Below are positions 42,692-51,271 of a stretch of 64,000 bases of DNA, piece after piece; within the stretch, counting starts at the first letter, position 1, and each line of letters starts with the position of its first letter. The notes under the pieces are model-generated. The model saw only the letters and a list, made by a program, of their open reading frames with translations, was not told the origin of the DNA and did not search any database. The DNA lies in NCBI GenBank assembly GCA_964646615.1, contig CAZYEV010000008.1:62001-126000 (forward strand). Reading direction: 5' to 3'. This DNA is from M3007 sp964646615. Lineage in GTDB: Bacteria; Bacteroidota; Bacteroidia; Chitinophagales; Saprospiraceae. Position numbers and translations under genes: made by a program.

Positions 42692-44308
42692 GTGAGCCTT
42701 TACCTCCCTTTCTCGAAGAAAAAATTGCTGTATGCCCTGCCCGTAGTCATCCTGATGTGGTGGGTCGGCACACGCGACCAGCCCGACCCGCTGTGGGTGC
42801 AGGCAGGCGAAATTGCTCGTCAGCGCTACCTGTTGCTTCAGGACGTGCCCGACTCGTTACAGCGGTTGTATTGCGAATGGCACAAGCGCCCCCATCGCCC
42901 GGGCGACTCCACGGCCCTGCGCATCCTTAGCCAGCCCTCGCTTTCGGTCATTGAATGGAGTACATTCCGCGACCTGTGCCAGTATGCCATGCGACATGGA
43001 AATGTGGTGGTCATGGGGGTTACAGGCGTTGGCTCAACCAAACAGACTAAGCACCTGGCACGCCTGCTGACCGGACGCCCGGAAAATATCCTGACCATTG
43101 AATGCGCACCGCAGTTCGACCTGGATTTTCACAAAAAATACATCGGCCACGAAGAAGATGGCCGCTTCCAGCCCGGCCTATTGCTCCAGTTTTGGGAGCA
43201 TTGCCTGCGCCATCCGCGCCAGCATTTCGCTGTGGTGATAGACAACTTCGACAAGATTAACCCGGAGACTTTCTTCGGCCCGGCCCTATGGGAGGCCCTG
43301 AGCAGCACTTCGGGTCGCGAGACCTACATCGGCGATTACCGCGTGGTGGTGCCCCCCAACTGCCGCTTGCTGTCGGTGGCCCATTACGGCCCAGGCGGCG
43401 TTGTGGAATTTAGCGGCGAGCATTTCAAACGCCTCGGGCGCCCATATTTGCTCAAGCCCAATCCGCGCGAACTGCGCGAGAGCCTCTACCGGAAATGGGC
43501 CAACAGCACCGACACAGCCCGCGCCGCCTTTGTGCGCGACCCGTCCCGCATGCAGGCACACCTCTTTTATTTTCTCAAAGCCAACCAGCTCGTCGCCAGC
43601 CGATACGGCGAAGGATACCAGCTGGGCCAGGGAACTGCCGCCCGCGAGTTTTTCTTAGAAAATGAGCGCGACGAACTCAAACGTGCCTTCTTGGGCCACG
43701 TTACAGCCCTCTCCCTGGCTAATCCGCTGACGGAAAGTGATTTCAATACGATAGACTACACCATCCAAAAGGGCGGGCTGGCGCAGCATTCGAGCTTCTT
43801 CGACCGCCTGTATCAGCTGCTGCACGACACCGGCTATTTTGTTGAAATCACCATGGTCATTACCACGGCTCTGCTGACCTTCCTCATCGGCTGGTGGGTC
43901 TTCAAACGCCGCGAACGCCTCATCCGCCTGTACGGCGAGCAGGCCCAGGAAGTCTTCAGCAGCTTCGAACGCCAGCTCATCGGGGCCGACACCGCCGCCA
44001 GGCAACTGGAGGCCATCAAAAACGAGGTAGATGGCCTCGTCCGCCGCCGACGGCTCAACTACACCGAAGGGCTATACCTGCTGGCTTTCATCGAAGACAA
44101 GGCCAAGCGCGTGGAGTTCGCCCGCAACGTCAGCCAGAATTTCATCGAACTGTTCAATGCCTTCATGGAAGACAACGTCCTGACGCGCGGCGAATACCTG
44201 AAACTGAGGCAATTCCTCCAGCTGGTGCGCCACAAAATTCCGTCGGAAACCTACGAGCAGTTTCATCAAAAAGTGGAGGAAGCCTACGCCAAAGAGCGCT
44301 CCGAATAA
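42692..44308 (+). CDS. Membrane-anchored AAA+-like protein with altered Walker motifs
   Basis: 538 residues. A transmembrane helix near residues 11-26 (LLYALPVVILMWWVG) is followed by an AAA+-type domain (about 95-340). The Walker A loop reads GVTGVGSTKQT, lacking the usual GKT at the proper place; Walker B is VVIDNFDK, with Asn in the position usually Glu; the sensor-like strand is RLLSVAHYGPGG. A second membrane helix (about 386-405, ITTALLTFLIGWWVF) divides the protein, and a cytoplasmic helical tail follows. The fold resembles McrB/MoxR-like AAA+ proteins; ATPase activity may be lost or changed. The GTG start at 42692 is chosen because the likely promoter overlaps earlier starts. Confidence 0.68.
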   Translation: MSLYLPFSKKKLLYALPVVILMWWVGTRDQPDPLWVQAGEIARQRYLLLQDVPDSLQRLYCEWHKRPHRPGDSTALRILSQPSLSVIEWSTFRDLCQYAMRHGNVVVMGVTGVGSTKQTKHLARLLTGRPENILTIECAPQFDLDFHKKYIGHEEDGRFQPGLLLQFWEHCLRHPRQHFAVVIDNFDKINPETFFGPALWEALSSTSGRETYIGDYRVVVPPNCRLLSVAHYGPGGVVEFSGEHFKRLGRPYLLKPNPRELRESLYRKWANSTDTARAAFVRDPSRMQAHLFYFLKANQLVASRYGEGYQLGQGTAAREFFLENERDELKRAFLGHVTALSLANPLTESDFNTIDYTIQKGGLAQHSSFFDRLYQLLHDTGYFVEITMVITTALLTFLIGWWVFKRRERLIRLYGEQAQEVFSSFERQLIGADTAARQLEAIKNEVDGLVRRRRLNYTEGLYLLAFIEDKAKRVEFARNVSQNFIELFNAFMEDNVLTRGEYLKLRQFLQLVRHKIPSETYEQFHQKVEEAYAKERSE

Positions 44309-44769
44309 GTCAACCCGCGCGGAAAAGCCGCCTTCCAGGATAGCAAGCGGCTGAAGCAGCGCAGGGCAGCAGAGGTGTCTTATGCCTCCAGCGCTACTTT
44401 TTTCTTCTGTCGGGCATGCTGGAATGGCTCCCGAAAATCACAAACGCAAAGCCTTAGCCACAAGCGACCGCTCCACACTATACGGAGGTTGTATCTACGA
44501 CGCTTCCCCCGGCAGGTCGGTGGCAAACAAGCATGCTGTTAGGCGAAGTACAGGAACTCTTCATGAGATGGGAGATTTTTACAGATTAAAGTACACTACA
44601 AAAGTCTGTGCTTCAGCGCAAGATGCTGCTAACAAAAAAGGCCTTTTCGTTACCTCCGCCTGGGATGCCTTTTACGAAAGATTTGGACGTAAATCATTGG
44701 TTTTCAAGGTATGAAAAATCAAAAACAAACACTATACGTTACCTCATCCTCCGATTAAATCTTCTATGT
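44309..44769. other. Intergenic stretch without supported gene
   Basis: 461 bases between the convergent AAA+-like and TPR-like genes. A 110-codon frame (44382-44714, plus) exists but has no recognisable features, odd composition and no upstream signal. The base composition falls here compared with the left neighbours. Nothing else seen. Confidence 0.5.
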
Positions 44770-46263
44770 TTACCGTTGGTCTATAGTTTCCAGCACTATT
44801 TCCCAGAGGTCTTCGTAGGGGATAATTTCGATTTCGTGCGTCTGATTGGCCAATTGTAAGGGCACTGAGCGCAGCCCTTCCAGCAGACGGGCACTCCGTT
44901 CGGACACCGCAGTACGCTCGAACTGGCCCATAGGTACTTGGAGGAGCATTTTGATGAAATAGTAGCTGCGCTTAGTGTTGTCGCCACGCAGGTGTCGGTA
45001 GCAGTATTGCTCGGTGCTCTCCACTTCATCTAAGAGTTTACTATACTGCTTATCCTTTAAGAGCATCAGCCACTTGACGATGATAATGGCGATGTTGACG
45101 CCGCTGCGGTCTTTATTGAATATCGAAAACTCGTTGATGAACTTAGCCAGCTTGAATTTAGCCTTAGGCGTTCGCTCAACTTTGCCCACGCGGTGCAGGA
45201 AGTACACATAAGCCTCGTAAATACGCCAGATTTCGGCCACATTTTCGGGTAAGAACTCAAAGCGCGGGTGCTCTAAGGTATCGAAGAGCAGCCTGGCAGC
45301 CTCTTCGTAATGGCGAGTATGTAGGAGAAGGTGCAGATAAAGTTCTCGGTATTTGAACCAGTTAAAGGTACCCTCCTGCATGAGGCGAATACAATGGCGG
45401 GCCGCTTCTTTGCCAGCCTCGAACTGACGCAGGTGTATATTGCAGATAAGCTGCTGATAATAAAAGATTTGGAGGGGAACTCGCGCCTCGTAGGGGCGCT
45501 TTTGGAAGAAGGCAAGAGCCTCGCTGCAGTAATTCAGTGCCTCTTGATATTGATTTTGGGCGGTATAATAAGTAAGGCCGATTAGGTAGCCGTACATGTG
45601 GAGCTTGTAGGTGGCATATTGCCCCATGTATGGGCGAATGCGCTCGCTATATTGTCTGGCTAATTCGATAATTTCAGGCTGAACCGAGCGGTTGTTGACC
45701 ATGCGCACAACCAAAAGGGTGTAGAGTTCTTCGGCCAGGGCTTCAGCGTCATATACCTTCCGGAAATACTCAAACTGCTGCGAAGCCTCTTCAAATTTTT
45801 TGGGATTACTCTCGCGCAAGCCATACTGGATGCGCAGGTATGAAGCAATGTCCATACACAGCAGGGTAAAATCGAAACGCTCTGCTGTACGCAGCAATTT
45901 ATTGGCCAGCATCAAGGCAACGGTATTGGCATTTTGGCCTGTCAGGAAACGCACGATGACCCACTGCTTGTGGCATTCATAGTAGGCTTTCTGGTAATCA
46001 GAGTATTCATCCTGTTGTGTGTTGATCTCAAAAACGCGCTCCAAAAGACGGTCGCGCAGGGTGGATTTCAGCTTGCGATAACTCGACGATGCCCCCTGCC
46101 CTCCATACAGGTCGGCAGCAGCCTCTTCGTCAGAGTGGTACCGCCCTTTAGCAATACCTTCGTACAAGGCCAATAGCTTGGAGTCTTTCGATCCCTCCAA
46201 TTCCTTAAGCGGATGGACATGATGCTGAGACAGCAATAGGATTAACTCTCTGAGATCTTGCAT
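44770..46263 (-). CDS. Helical TPR-like protein of unknown function
   Basis: 497 residues, all-helical by eye, with degenerate TPR-like motifs (YEEAARLLFDTLEHPR, YQEALNYCSEALAFFQ). No signal peptide or membrane segment, so cytoplasmic. I do not recognise the family. The gene is less GC-rich than its neighbours (codons such as AAT, TTA are commoner). A TATCTTTG box at 46523-46530 lies 260 bases upstream, so a long leader is possible. Confidence 0.72.
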   Translation of the reverse strand: MQDLRELILLLSQHHVHPLKELEGSKDSKLLALYEGIAKGRYHSDEEAAADLYGGQGASSSYRKLKSTLRDRLLERVFEINTQQDEYSDYQKAYYECHKQWVIVRFLTGQNANTVALMLANKLLRTAERFDFTLLCMDIASYLRIQYGLRESNPKKFEEASQQFEYFRKVYDAEALAEELYTLLVVRMVNNRSVQPEIIELARQYSERIRPYMGQYATYKLHMYGYLIGLTYYTAQNQYQEALNYCSEALAFFQKRPYEARVPLQIFYYQQLICNIHLRQFEAGKEAARHCIRLMQEGTFNWFKYRELYLHLLLHTRHYEEAARLLFDTLEHPRFEFLPENVAEIWRIYEAYVYFLHRVGKVERTPKAKFKLAKFINEFSIFNKDRSGVNIAIIIVKWLMLLKDKQYSKLLDEVESTEQYCYRHLRGDNTKRSYYFIKMLLQVPMGQFERTAVSERSARLLEGLRSVPLQLANQTHEIEIIPYEDLWEIVLETIDQR

Positions 46264-46750
46264 ACGGGTAAACGTTAGGCGGACAAACCACGGCCATCAG
46301 GCAGAGGACTTAATAGATTAGGCACCGCTTCCTCCATGTAGAGGCTGAATGCGTTGCACATCAGAGCGAAGTGCTCTTTGGAGAGCCTTCAAACCCAAAC
46401 CATAAAATTACCGGAGAGCAAGGCGAATTATGCAGATTTGTCTCCAGAAGACACCGAATATTATCTCGATAAAAGCAGCAAATGAGGTGTGCTGGCCTTG
46501 CCCGTGATTAAAAGATCTTGCGCAAAGATAAACGCCATAAAAAGATAAAAGCCCAAAAGTGATAAAAAGTAATGCTTGATAGCACTTTTTACGGGTGCAA
46601 TTCTACAAATACGAAGCCCAAAATAGGAGGTAGTGGGCTTTTTGCAAACACTTACAGCGTAAATTAGCATCCAAATTCAGAGCGGCAGGTATGGTCAATA
46701 ACTTGAAAGCCTCGCATCTGCCTGTAAACCTGAACCTTATATCATGGAAT
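46264..46750. other. AT-rich intergenic stretch with candidate promoter
   Basis: 487 bases between divergent genes. It holds TATCTTTG on the minus strand at 46523-46530 and, nearby, three related AAAAGATAAA-type words (about 46524-46570). A short reading frame inside (46461-46670) looks like chance. No other structure seen. Confidence 0.45.
46523..46530 (-). promoter_or_regulatory. Candidate -7 box for the TPR-like gene
   Basis: TATCTTTG on the minus strand with a TTG 23 bases upstream (minus orientation), a tolerable spacing for the -33 element. Its distance to the start codon (260 bases) is long. Confidence 0.3.
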
Positions 46751-48247
46751 ATGCTGAGACGCTCTTACTGGTTAGGTTTTTGGGCCCTTTTAGGGCTATC
46801 AGGTGCAGAAATGCGCGCAACAGCACAGCCCACTCTCGCCAATACGTACGCCTGGACTTTTCCGGCGCCAGACACTATACGCGGAGCCGGCGACCTGGTA
46901 ACGCTCCTGCGCGATGAAATTGAGCAGGTGTTAGATGCCGGACATTTAGCACCTATCCGGCTGGCGTTTGGCGACCTGCCCGACGACCACTACTTTTTGT
47001 ACCAGGAACCCGGACGCATCCTGACGACGCTGGCCTGGGCATGGCCTTACCTGACACCTGCCCAACAGGCGCGAGCGCTGACGTATGCGGAGGCCGAGCT
47101 GGAACATCCAGCCTTTGCGCCCTGGGCGCCTGACTTCACGATGCCGCGCGATGTGGGCGCCCGCCGCGAGTGGTACAAGTCCACCGACCTGTGGGGCTTA
47201 GATGCGACGTTTGGCGACTTCCGCCCGCGCCTGCATACCCTGTACGGATTCTGGCTTTTCTGCTACCGCAGCGGACGCACCGACTGGATGCAGAAATACT
47301 ATACTCAGGCGCGCGATTTTTACTTCAGCCAACACCAGCGAGCCAAACTCTATGGCGACATGTGCGGGCATATCGCCATGGTGCGCCTGGCGCAAATCAA
47401 CGGCGATGCGGCTGCGCGCGACTTCGCGCTGCAACGCCTGCAGACGGAGCTGCTCGATGGCCTGGATGTACAACACAAACACAACTTCGCCCGCGATGGC
47501 CTCTACGGCTGGGATGGCCCGTACGATCGCCTGCCCACCAACGATATGTATAGCCCTCGCAAAGACGGCTGGATTTACCGCGGTTTCATCTTCTTGAACA
47601 TGGGGCCAGAAATCGCCCGCTTCCTGCGCGACTCCTGCTTCAGTCAGGTGAAAGCCATGCACGAAGAAGGCAAGCGCATCCTGCCGCTGTGGTGGCTGAT
47701 GCAGGCCACCTACTACCCGCGCTGGACGGGCGACGAAAGCGTGGGGGTTCCCTCTGAGGCTTTTGGCATGTATCACCCCGTCGAAACATGGGTACTCCAA
47801 ACACCCACCAATCAACTGCGCCGCTTCATGCGCAGCAGCCCTACCGGACGCGGCGACTGCTATTGGATAGAAGCCCTGGTGCAGACCATTGAAGCACACG
47901 GTACCAACACGCGCTGGCTCGACGTGCGCACAACGCCCTTTCCGCCTATCATCGTAGAAGGCACAGTGCGCGCCATCGAGACAGCCCATCGCCCTACCCT
48001 GCACCTGCGCCTGCAGCCCAACCCGGCTACGCACCGGGTGCGCCTGGAATTGTCTCAGCCCACTACAGCGCCATTGCGCTGGGAGGCACGCGATAGCCAG
48101 GGGCGATTGGCGGCTACCGGCACTTTCGCTGCAGGCCAGAGCATCCTTTCGGTGTCGGTACAAGAATGGCCTCGGGGCGCCTACTTTATTTCCTTGCTCG
48201 ATACTCAGAATTCATCTTTACACACCCAAAAACTGCTGATACCATGA
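46751..48247 (+). CDS. Secreted helical protein with T9SS sorting domain
   Basis: 498 residues. Signal peptide (LRRSYWLGFWALLGL, ending ATAQ), a central all-helical region of about 320 residues rich in Trp and Tyr (RGFIFLNMGPEIARFL), which may be an alpha/alpha toroid like glycosidases or lyases, and a C-terminal T9SS-type domain (LQPNPATHRVRLEL; ending FISLLDTQ). It is probably exported through T9SS. Its stop overlaps the start of the next gene by 4 bases, so both are translated together. The alternate start at 46691 would add 20 residues before the signal peptide. Confidence 0.77.
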   Translation: MLRRSYWLGFWALLGLSGAEMRATAQPTLANTYAWTFPAPDTIRGAGDLVTLLRDEIEQVLDAGHLAPIRLAFGDLPDDHYFLYQEPGRILTTLAWAWPYLTPAQQARALTYAEAELEHPAFAPWAPDFTMPRDVGARREWYKSTDLWGLDATFGDFRPRLHTLYGFWLFCYRSGRTDWMQKYYTQARDFYFSQHQRAKLYGDMCGHIAMVRLAQINGDAAARDFALQRLQTELLDGLDVQHKHNFARDGLYGWDGPYDRLPTNDMYSPRKDGWIYRGFIFLNMGPEIARFLRDSCFSQVKAMHEEGKRILPLWWLMQATYYPRWTGDESVGVPSEAFGMYHPVETWVLQTPTNQLRRFMRSSPTGRGDCYWIEALVQTIEAHGTNTRWLDVRTTPFPPIIVEGTVRAIETAHRPTLHLRLQPNPATHRVRLELSQPTTAPLRWEARDSQGRLAATGTFAAGQSILSVSVQEWPRGAYFISLLDTQNSSLHTQKLLIP

Positions 48248-49767
48248 AGAAGGCCTTCTTTCTGCTTGTTTTTGGCACAGTTACCCTGGTAGCCTGGGGC
48301 CAGCCGCAGAGCGACTGGCCACAATGGCAACGCGATGCTGCTCGCACGGGGCGTACGACTGCTTCCGTAGCACCGCCTTTTCGGGCGCGCTGGTTCTGGC
48401 TGGGCCCTAATCTGACGTTACGCAATTATGCCGCGAACCCAGCCTGGCCCGATGATTTAGAAACCCGGGGCGGCTATTCGTTTCCAGTGCCCAGCCCCTA
48501 CACCATAACCATCGCCAAAGGTGTGGAGCCGGTAGTTGCTGCTGGCCGTGTCTTTGTCGGCACCCAGGAGGGCGGCGTGTACGGCATTCGCCTCGACGAT
48601 GGTGCCACCCTCTGGTCGTACGACATGGGCGACCCGGTAATTTCGACGGCTTGCGCAGATGCTCAACAGGTCCTCTTTGCCGACGTTTTCGGCGATATCG
48701 TCGCCTTAGATGCTGCTACCGGCCAGCTGCGCTGGTCGTACACGGCAGACCGTACCATCGTTACAGCACCCTTGCTGCTGCCAGAACAGAATCGCGTTTT
48801 CCTGGCTTCGCACGGCGGAAGCGTGTACTGCTTGGAGTGGTCCACCGGTGACCTGCTCTGGAAGGTACGGCTGCCCGCGCCCGTTCAAGGACAACTGGCT
48901 GCTACCGCCTCGCGCCTGTTTGTGCCGGCTGAAAATATGGTTGTGTATGCTTTTGATGTGCAAAGCGGTGCTCTCCTGGCCCAAAAGCAGGTGGTAGGCC
49001 AGAGTTTTCGCCTTACGCATCCGGTTGTTTTTGCCGGAAAGGTATGGGTAACGACCTGCCAGATTCCAATGGTCGGCTCTGAATATGTCTTTGACGACGT
49101 GCTGGCCGCCGCCCAGACGCTGACCGAGGAAGAGGCACTTACGCGCGCCTTTTTGCGCGGGCAAGGCGGCTTCAATTATGCTTCGCCTGATTGGCAGCAC
49201 CTGTTCGCACTGGACACGGCTACGCTCGATACGGCCTATCTCATCCCTAATGGCCCAGTAGAGGGCGTCGGCTATCCGCTGGCGGGCGTAGGCATCACGC
49301 ACAACGACTTAGTGGTTACCTGGTTCCGGACGCGCTTCCCAACCCTGACCCATGACCGACCAGCCTTTGGAACGGATTACCCCATTGACATCGCCGCCAT
49401 TAACCCGCAAACCGGCAACCGCATCCGTATAGACAACGGCAGGTTCACGGATATGTTCCCGGGTCCAGAGACAGATAACCTGTATATTTTCACATCAGGA
49501 GGTGAATATCTCTGGTTGCGTCAGTATTTCCGGGGCACGCAGGTCATTCACCTGCCTACCAGTGAGCATACGTTGGCAATGGTTACCGTGCGCGAGCGCG
49601 ACGGCGGCGGCTTTTGGGCTGATGTAGTGCCCTATCAGAGCGAGGCCGATGAGCCTGAATTTGCTCAAACGCCTCTGGAGGGCAAGGCAGCGGCAGTCAT
49701 CGTATCAAATATGGCGTTGCTCTCAGAAGTGGGTGGCATTCTGGCCATTGAACACCGCAACGACTGA
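48244..49767 (+). CDS. Secreted PQQ-like beta-propeller protein
   Basis: 507 residues. Signal peptide (KKAFFLLVFGTVTLV, ending AWGQ), then repeats ending with A-T-G-x-L-x-W (GATLWSY, ATGQLRWSY, STGDLLWKV) typical of PQQ-dependent or WD40-like eight-bladed propellers. No clear enzymatic residues (e.g. the disulfide of alcohol dehydrogenases) are visible. It has no T9SS tail, so it may stay periplasmic or be lipoprotein-free. Linked by a 4-base overlap to the previous T9SS protein. Confidence 0.8.
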   Translation: MKKAFFLLVFGTVTLVAWGQPQSDWPQWQRDAARTGRTTASVAPPFRARWFWLGPNLTLRNYAANPAWPDDLETRGGYSFPVPSPYTITIAKGVEPVVAAGRVFVGTQEGGVYGIRLDDGATLWSYDMGDPVISTACADAQQVLFADVFGDIVALDAATGQLRWSYTADRTIVTAPLLLPEQNRVFLASHGGSVYCLEWSTGDLLWKVRLPAPVQGQLAATASRLFVPAENMVVYAFDVQSGALLAQKQVVGQSFRLTHPVVFAGKVWVTTCQIPMVGSEYVFDDVLAAAQTLTEEEALTRAFLRGQGGFNYASPDWQHLFALDTATLDTAYLIPNGPVEGVGYPLAGVGITHNDLVVTWFRTRFPTLTHDRPAFGTDYPIDIAAINPQTGNRIRIDNGRFTDMFPGPETDNLYIFTSGGEYLWLRQYFRGTQVIHLPTSEHTLAMVTVRERDGGGFWADVVPYQSEADEPEFAQTPLEGKAAAVIVSNMALLSEVGGILAIEHRND

Positions 49768-49780
49768 GGCCCTGTACAAG

Positions 49781-49820
49781 CGAGCGGGTCATGGTGCCGC
49801 AACAGACCATGACCCGCTCG
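49781..49820. terminator. Long inverted repeat between convergent genes
   Basis: Perfect 15-base stem CGAGCGGGTCATGGT/ACCATGACCCGCTCG around a 10-base loop. It has no U-run, so factor-independent termination is not certain, but its place between the stops of two convergent genes fits a shared terminator. Confidence 0.6.
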
Positions 49821-49839
49821 ACCCTCCCGCATTATTTCT

Positions 49840-51144
49840 TCAAGTCTTCTGCGGCTTTTTGCGCGCTGCCGGGAAGAGGATGTTGTTCAGAATGAGCCGA
49901 TAGCCCGGCGAGTTAGGGTGCAAGGCCAGGTCGGTGGGCGGGTCGCCCACGTAGTGGCGGTAGTCTTCGGGGTCGTGGCCCCCGTAAAACGTGAAAAAGC
50001 CTTTGCCGTAGGTGCTGTGGATATAGCGGGCCTCGTTGGCGGCCTTGTTTTCGCCCATGATGAGCACATGTGGCTTGATGGTGTTCTTGAGAAAAGCCGT
50101 GCTCTGGCCCATGAAGCCCTTCACCGTGCGCGTGTGGTTTTGGGTCAGCATGGTTGGGACGGGGTCCCATTTGGCCGAGAAGTCGAACAAGGTGAAGTAG
50201 TCCTGTTCAGGGTTGACGTTTCGGCCAAAGTTGTTGTCAATGGTCGAGTGCTCGTAGGTGAGCGGGTCGCGCACGAGTTGAAAGTTGTGGAAGGCCATGG
50301 TTTTGGAGAAGTCTAGCTTTTGCTGGGCGTTGGGGTCGGCGGGGTCGCCGTCGTACATTTCGGCGCAGATGTCCACACCTTCGGCGGCTAAAGCAATGTC
50401 GTAGGTATCGGTAGCCGAACACATGGCAAACATGAAGCCGCCGCCGGCCACATATTCAGCGATCTTTTTGGCCACGGCCAATTTGAGTTGGCTGACTTTG
50501 GCGAAGCCGTTTTCGCGAGCGAGGCTTTCCATGTGGCGCACATGTTCGCGATACCACGGCTGGCTGCTGTGGCTGGCGTAAAACTTACCGTATTGGCCGG
50601 TAAAGTCTTCGTGATGCAGGTGCAGCCAGTCGTACAGCGGGAGTTTATCGCGCAGCACCTCGTTGTCGTAGACGATGTCGTAGGGTATTTCGGCATAGGT
50701 AAGGACGAGCGTAACGGCGTCGTCCCAGGGCTGGATGGTTTCGCCGCGCTCATTTTTATCGGGCGAATAGACGGCAATGCGCGGCGCCTTTTCCAGCTTG
50801 ATGACATCCATGTTGACCTCCGGGTTCAGGATATTTTCCTGGATGGCTGCAAATTGCGCATCGGCCAGAATCTCATAGCTCACCCCGCGAATTTTGCACT
50901 CGCGCTCAAAGGTACTGGTATAAGGGAAAGCGAAACTGCCTCCGCGGTAGTTGAGCAGCCAATAGGCCTCTACCCCTTGCGACAGCACCCAATAGGTGAT
51001 GCCATACGCTTTGAGGTGGTTCCTCTGGCTCACCTCATCCATGGGCAGAAGAATATACGCGGCGCGAACGTGGGCGAACAGCCCCAGCAAGAACACGCCC
51101 AACAGCAAAACACGTCGAAACATCATCGGAAAACGCTTTTTCAA
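49840..51144 (-). CDS. Secreted GATase-like protein (often called asparagine synthetase B)
   Basis: 434 residues. Signal peptide (about 29, ending RAAYI). A domain with GGGFMFAMCSATDTY (Cys about 238) is like the nucleophile elbow of class I glutamine amidotransferases, and the C-terminal about 40 residues have YGKGFFTFYGGHDPE. Very similar proteins in other Bacteroidota are automatically labelled asparagine synthetase B, but I see neither the N-terminal Cys2 amidase nor an ATP-binding domain, so that name seems wrong. Probably periplasmic; substrate unknown. A TAGCTTTG box at 51195-51202 is 51 bases before the start. Confidence 0.74.
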   Translation of the reverse strand: MKKRFPMMFRRVLLLGVFLLGLFAHVRAAYILLPMDEVSQRNHLKAYGITYWVLSQGVEAYWLLNYRGGSFAFPYTSTFERECKIRGVSYEILADAQFAAIQENILNPEVNMDVIKLEKAPRIAVYSPDKNERGETIQPWDDAVTLVLTYAEIPYDIVYDNEVLRDKLPLYDWLHLHHEDFTGQYGKFYASHSSQPWYREHVRHMESLARENGFAKVSQLKLAVAKKIAEYVAGGGFMFAMCSATDTYDIALAAEGVDICAEMYDGDPADPNAQQKLDFSKTMAFHNFQLVRDPLTYEHSTIDNNFGRNVNPEQDYFTLFDFSAKWDPVPTMLTQNHTRTVKGFMGQSTAFLKNTIKPHVLIMGENKAANEARYIHSTYGKGFFTFYGGHDPEDYRHYVGDPPTDLALHPNSPGYRLILNNILFPAARKKPQKT

Positions 51145-51194
51145 GTGATAAACGGAACGCCTTAACGAGCAAAGGCTCGAAAAGATTTTGGCGC

Positions 51195-51202
51195 AAAGCT
51201 AC
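51195..51202 (-). promoter_or_regulatory. Candidate -7 box for the GATase-like gene
   Basis: TAGCTTTG on the minus strand, 51 bases before the start at 51144. Full match to TAnnTTTG. Confidence 0.38.
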
Positions 51203-51222
51203 GGCCTCCTGTGGCAGAGCAG

Positions 51223-51271
51223 GCACTTTACTCGAGCAACGGCTAAAGTGCCCCGATAAGGGGGCTTATCA
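51223..51271. other. Two inverted repeats past the DUF6089 gene
   Basis: GGCACTTT/AAAGTGCC (51223-51253) and GATAAG/CTTATC (51256-51271); the second overlaps the stop codon of the gene ending at 51269. They could end transcription of that gene on the minus strand, but no U-run follows. Confidence 0.4.

Noticed and set aside
44382..44714. 110-codon plus-strand reading frame between the AAA+-like and TPR-like genes.
   Set aside because: No family, no signal or coiled coil, odd residue mix and no promoter or ribosome-binding site. Treated as chance.
46461..46670. 69-codon minus-strand frame in the AT-rich gap.
   Set aside because: It crosses the candidate promoter at 46523 and shows no conserved features.
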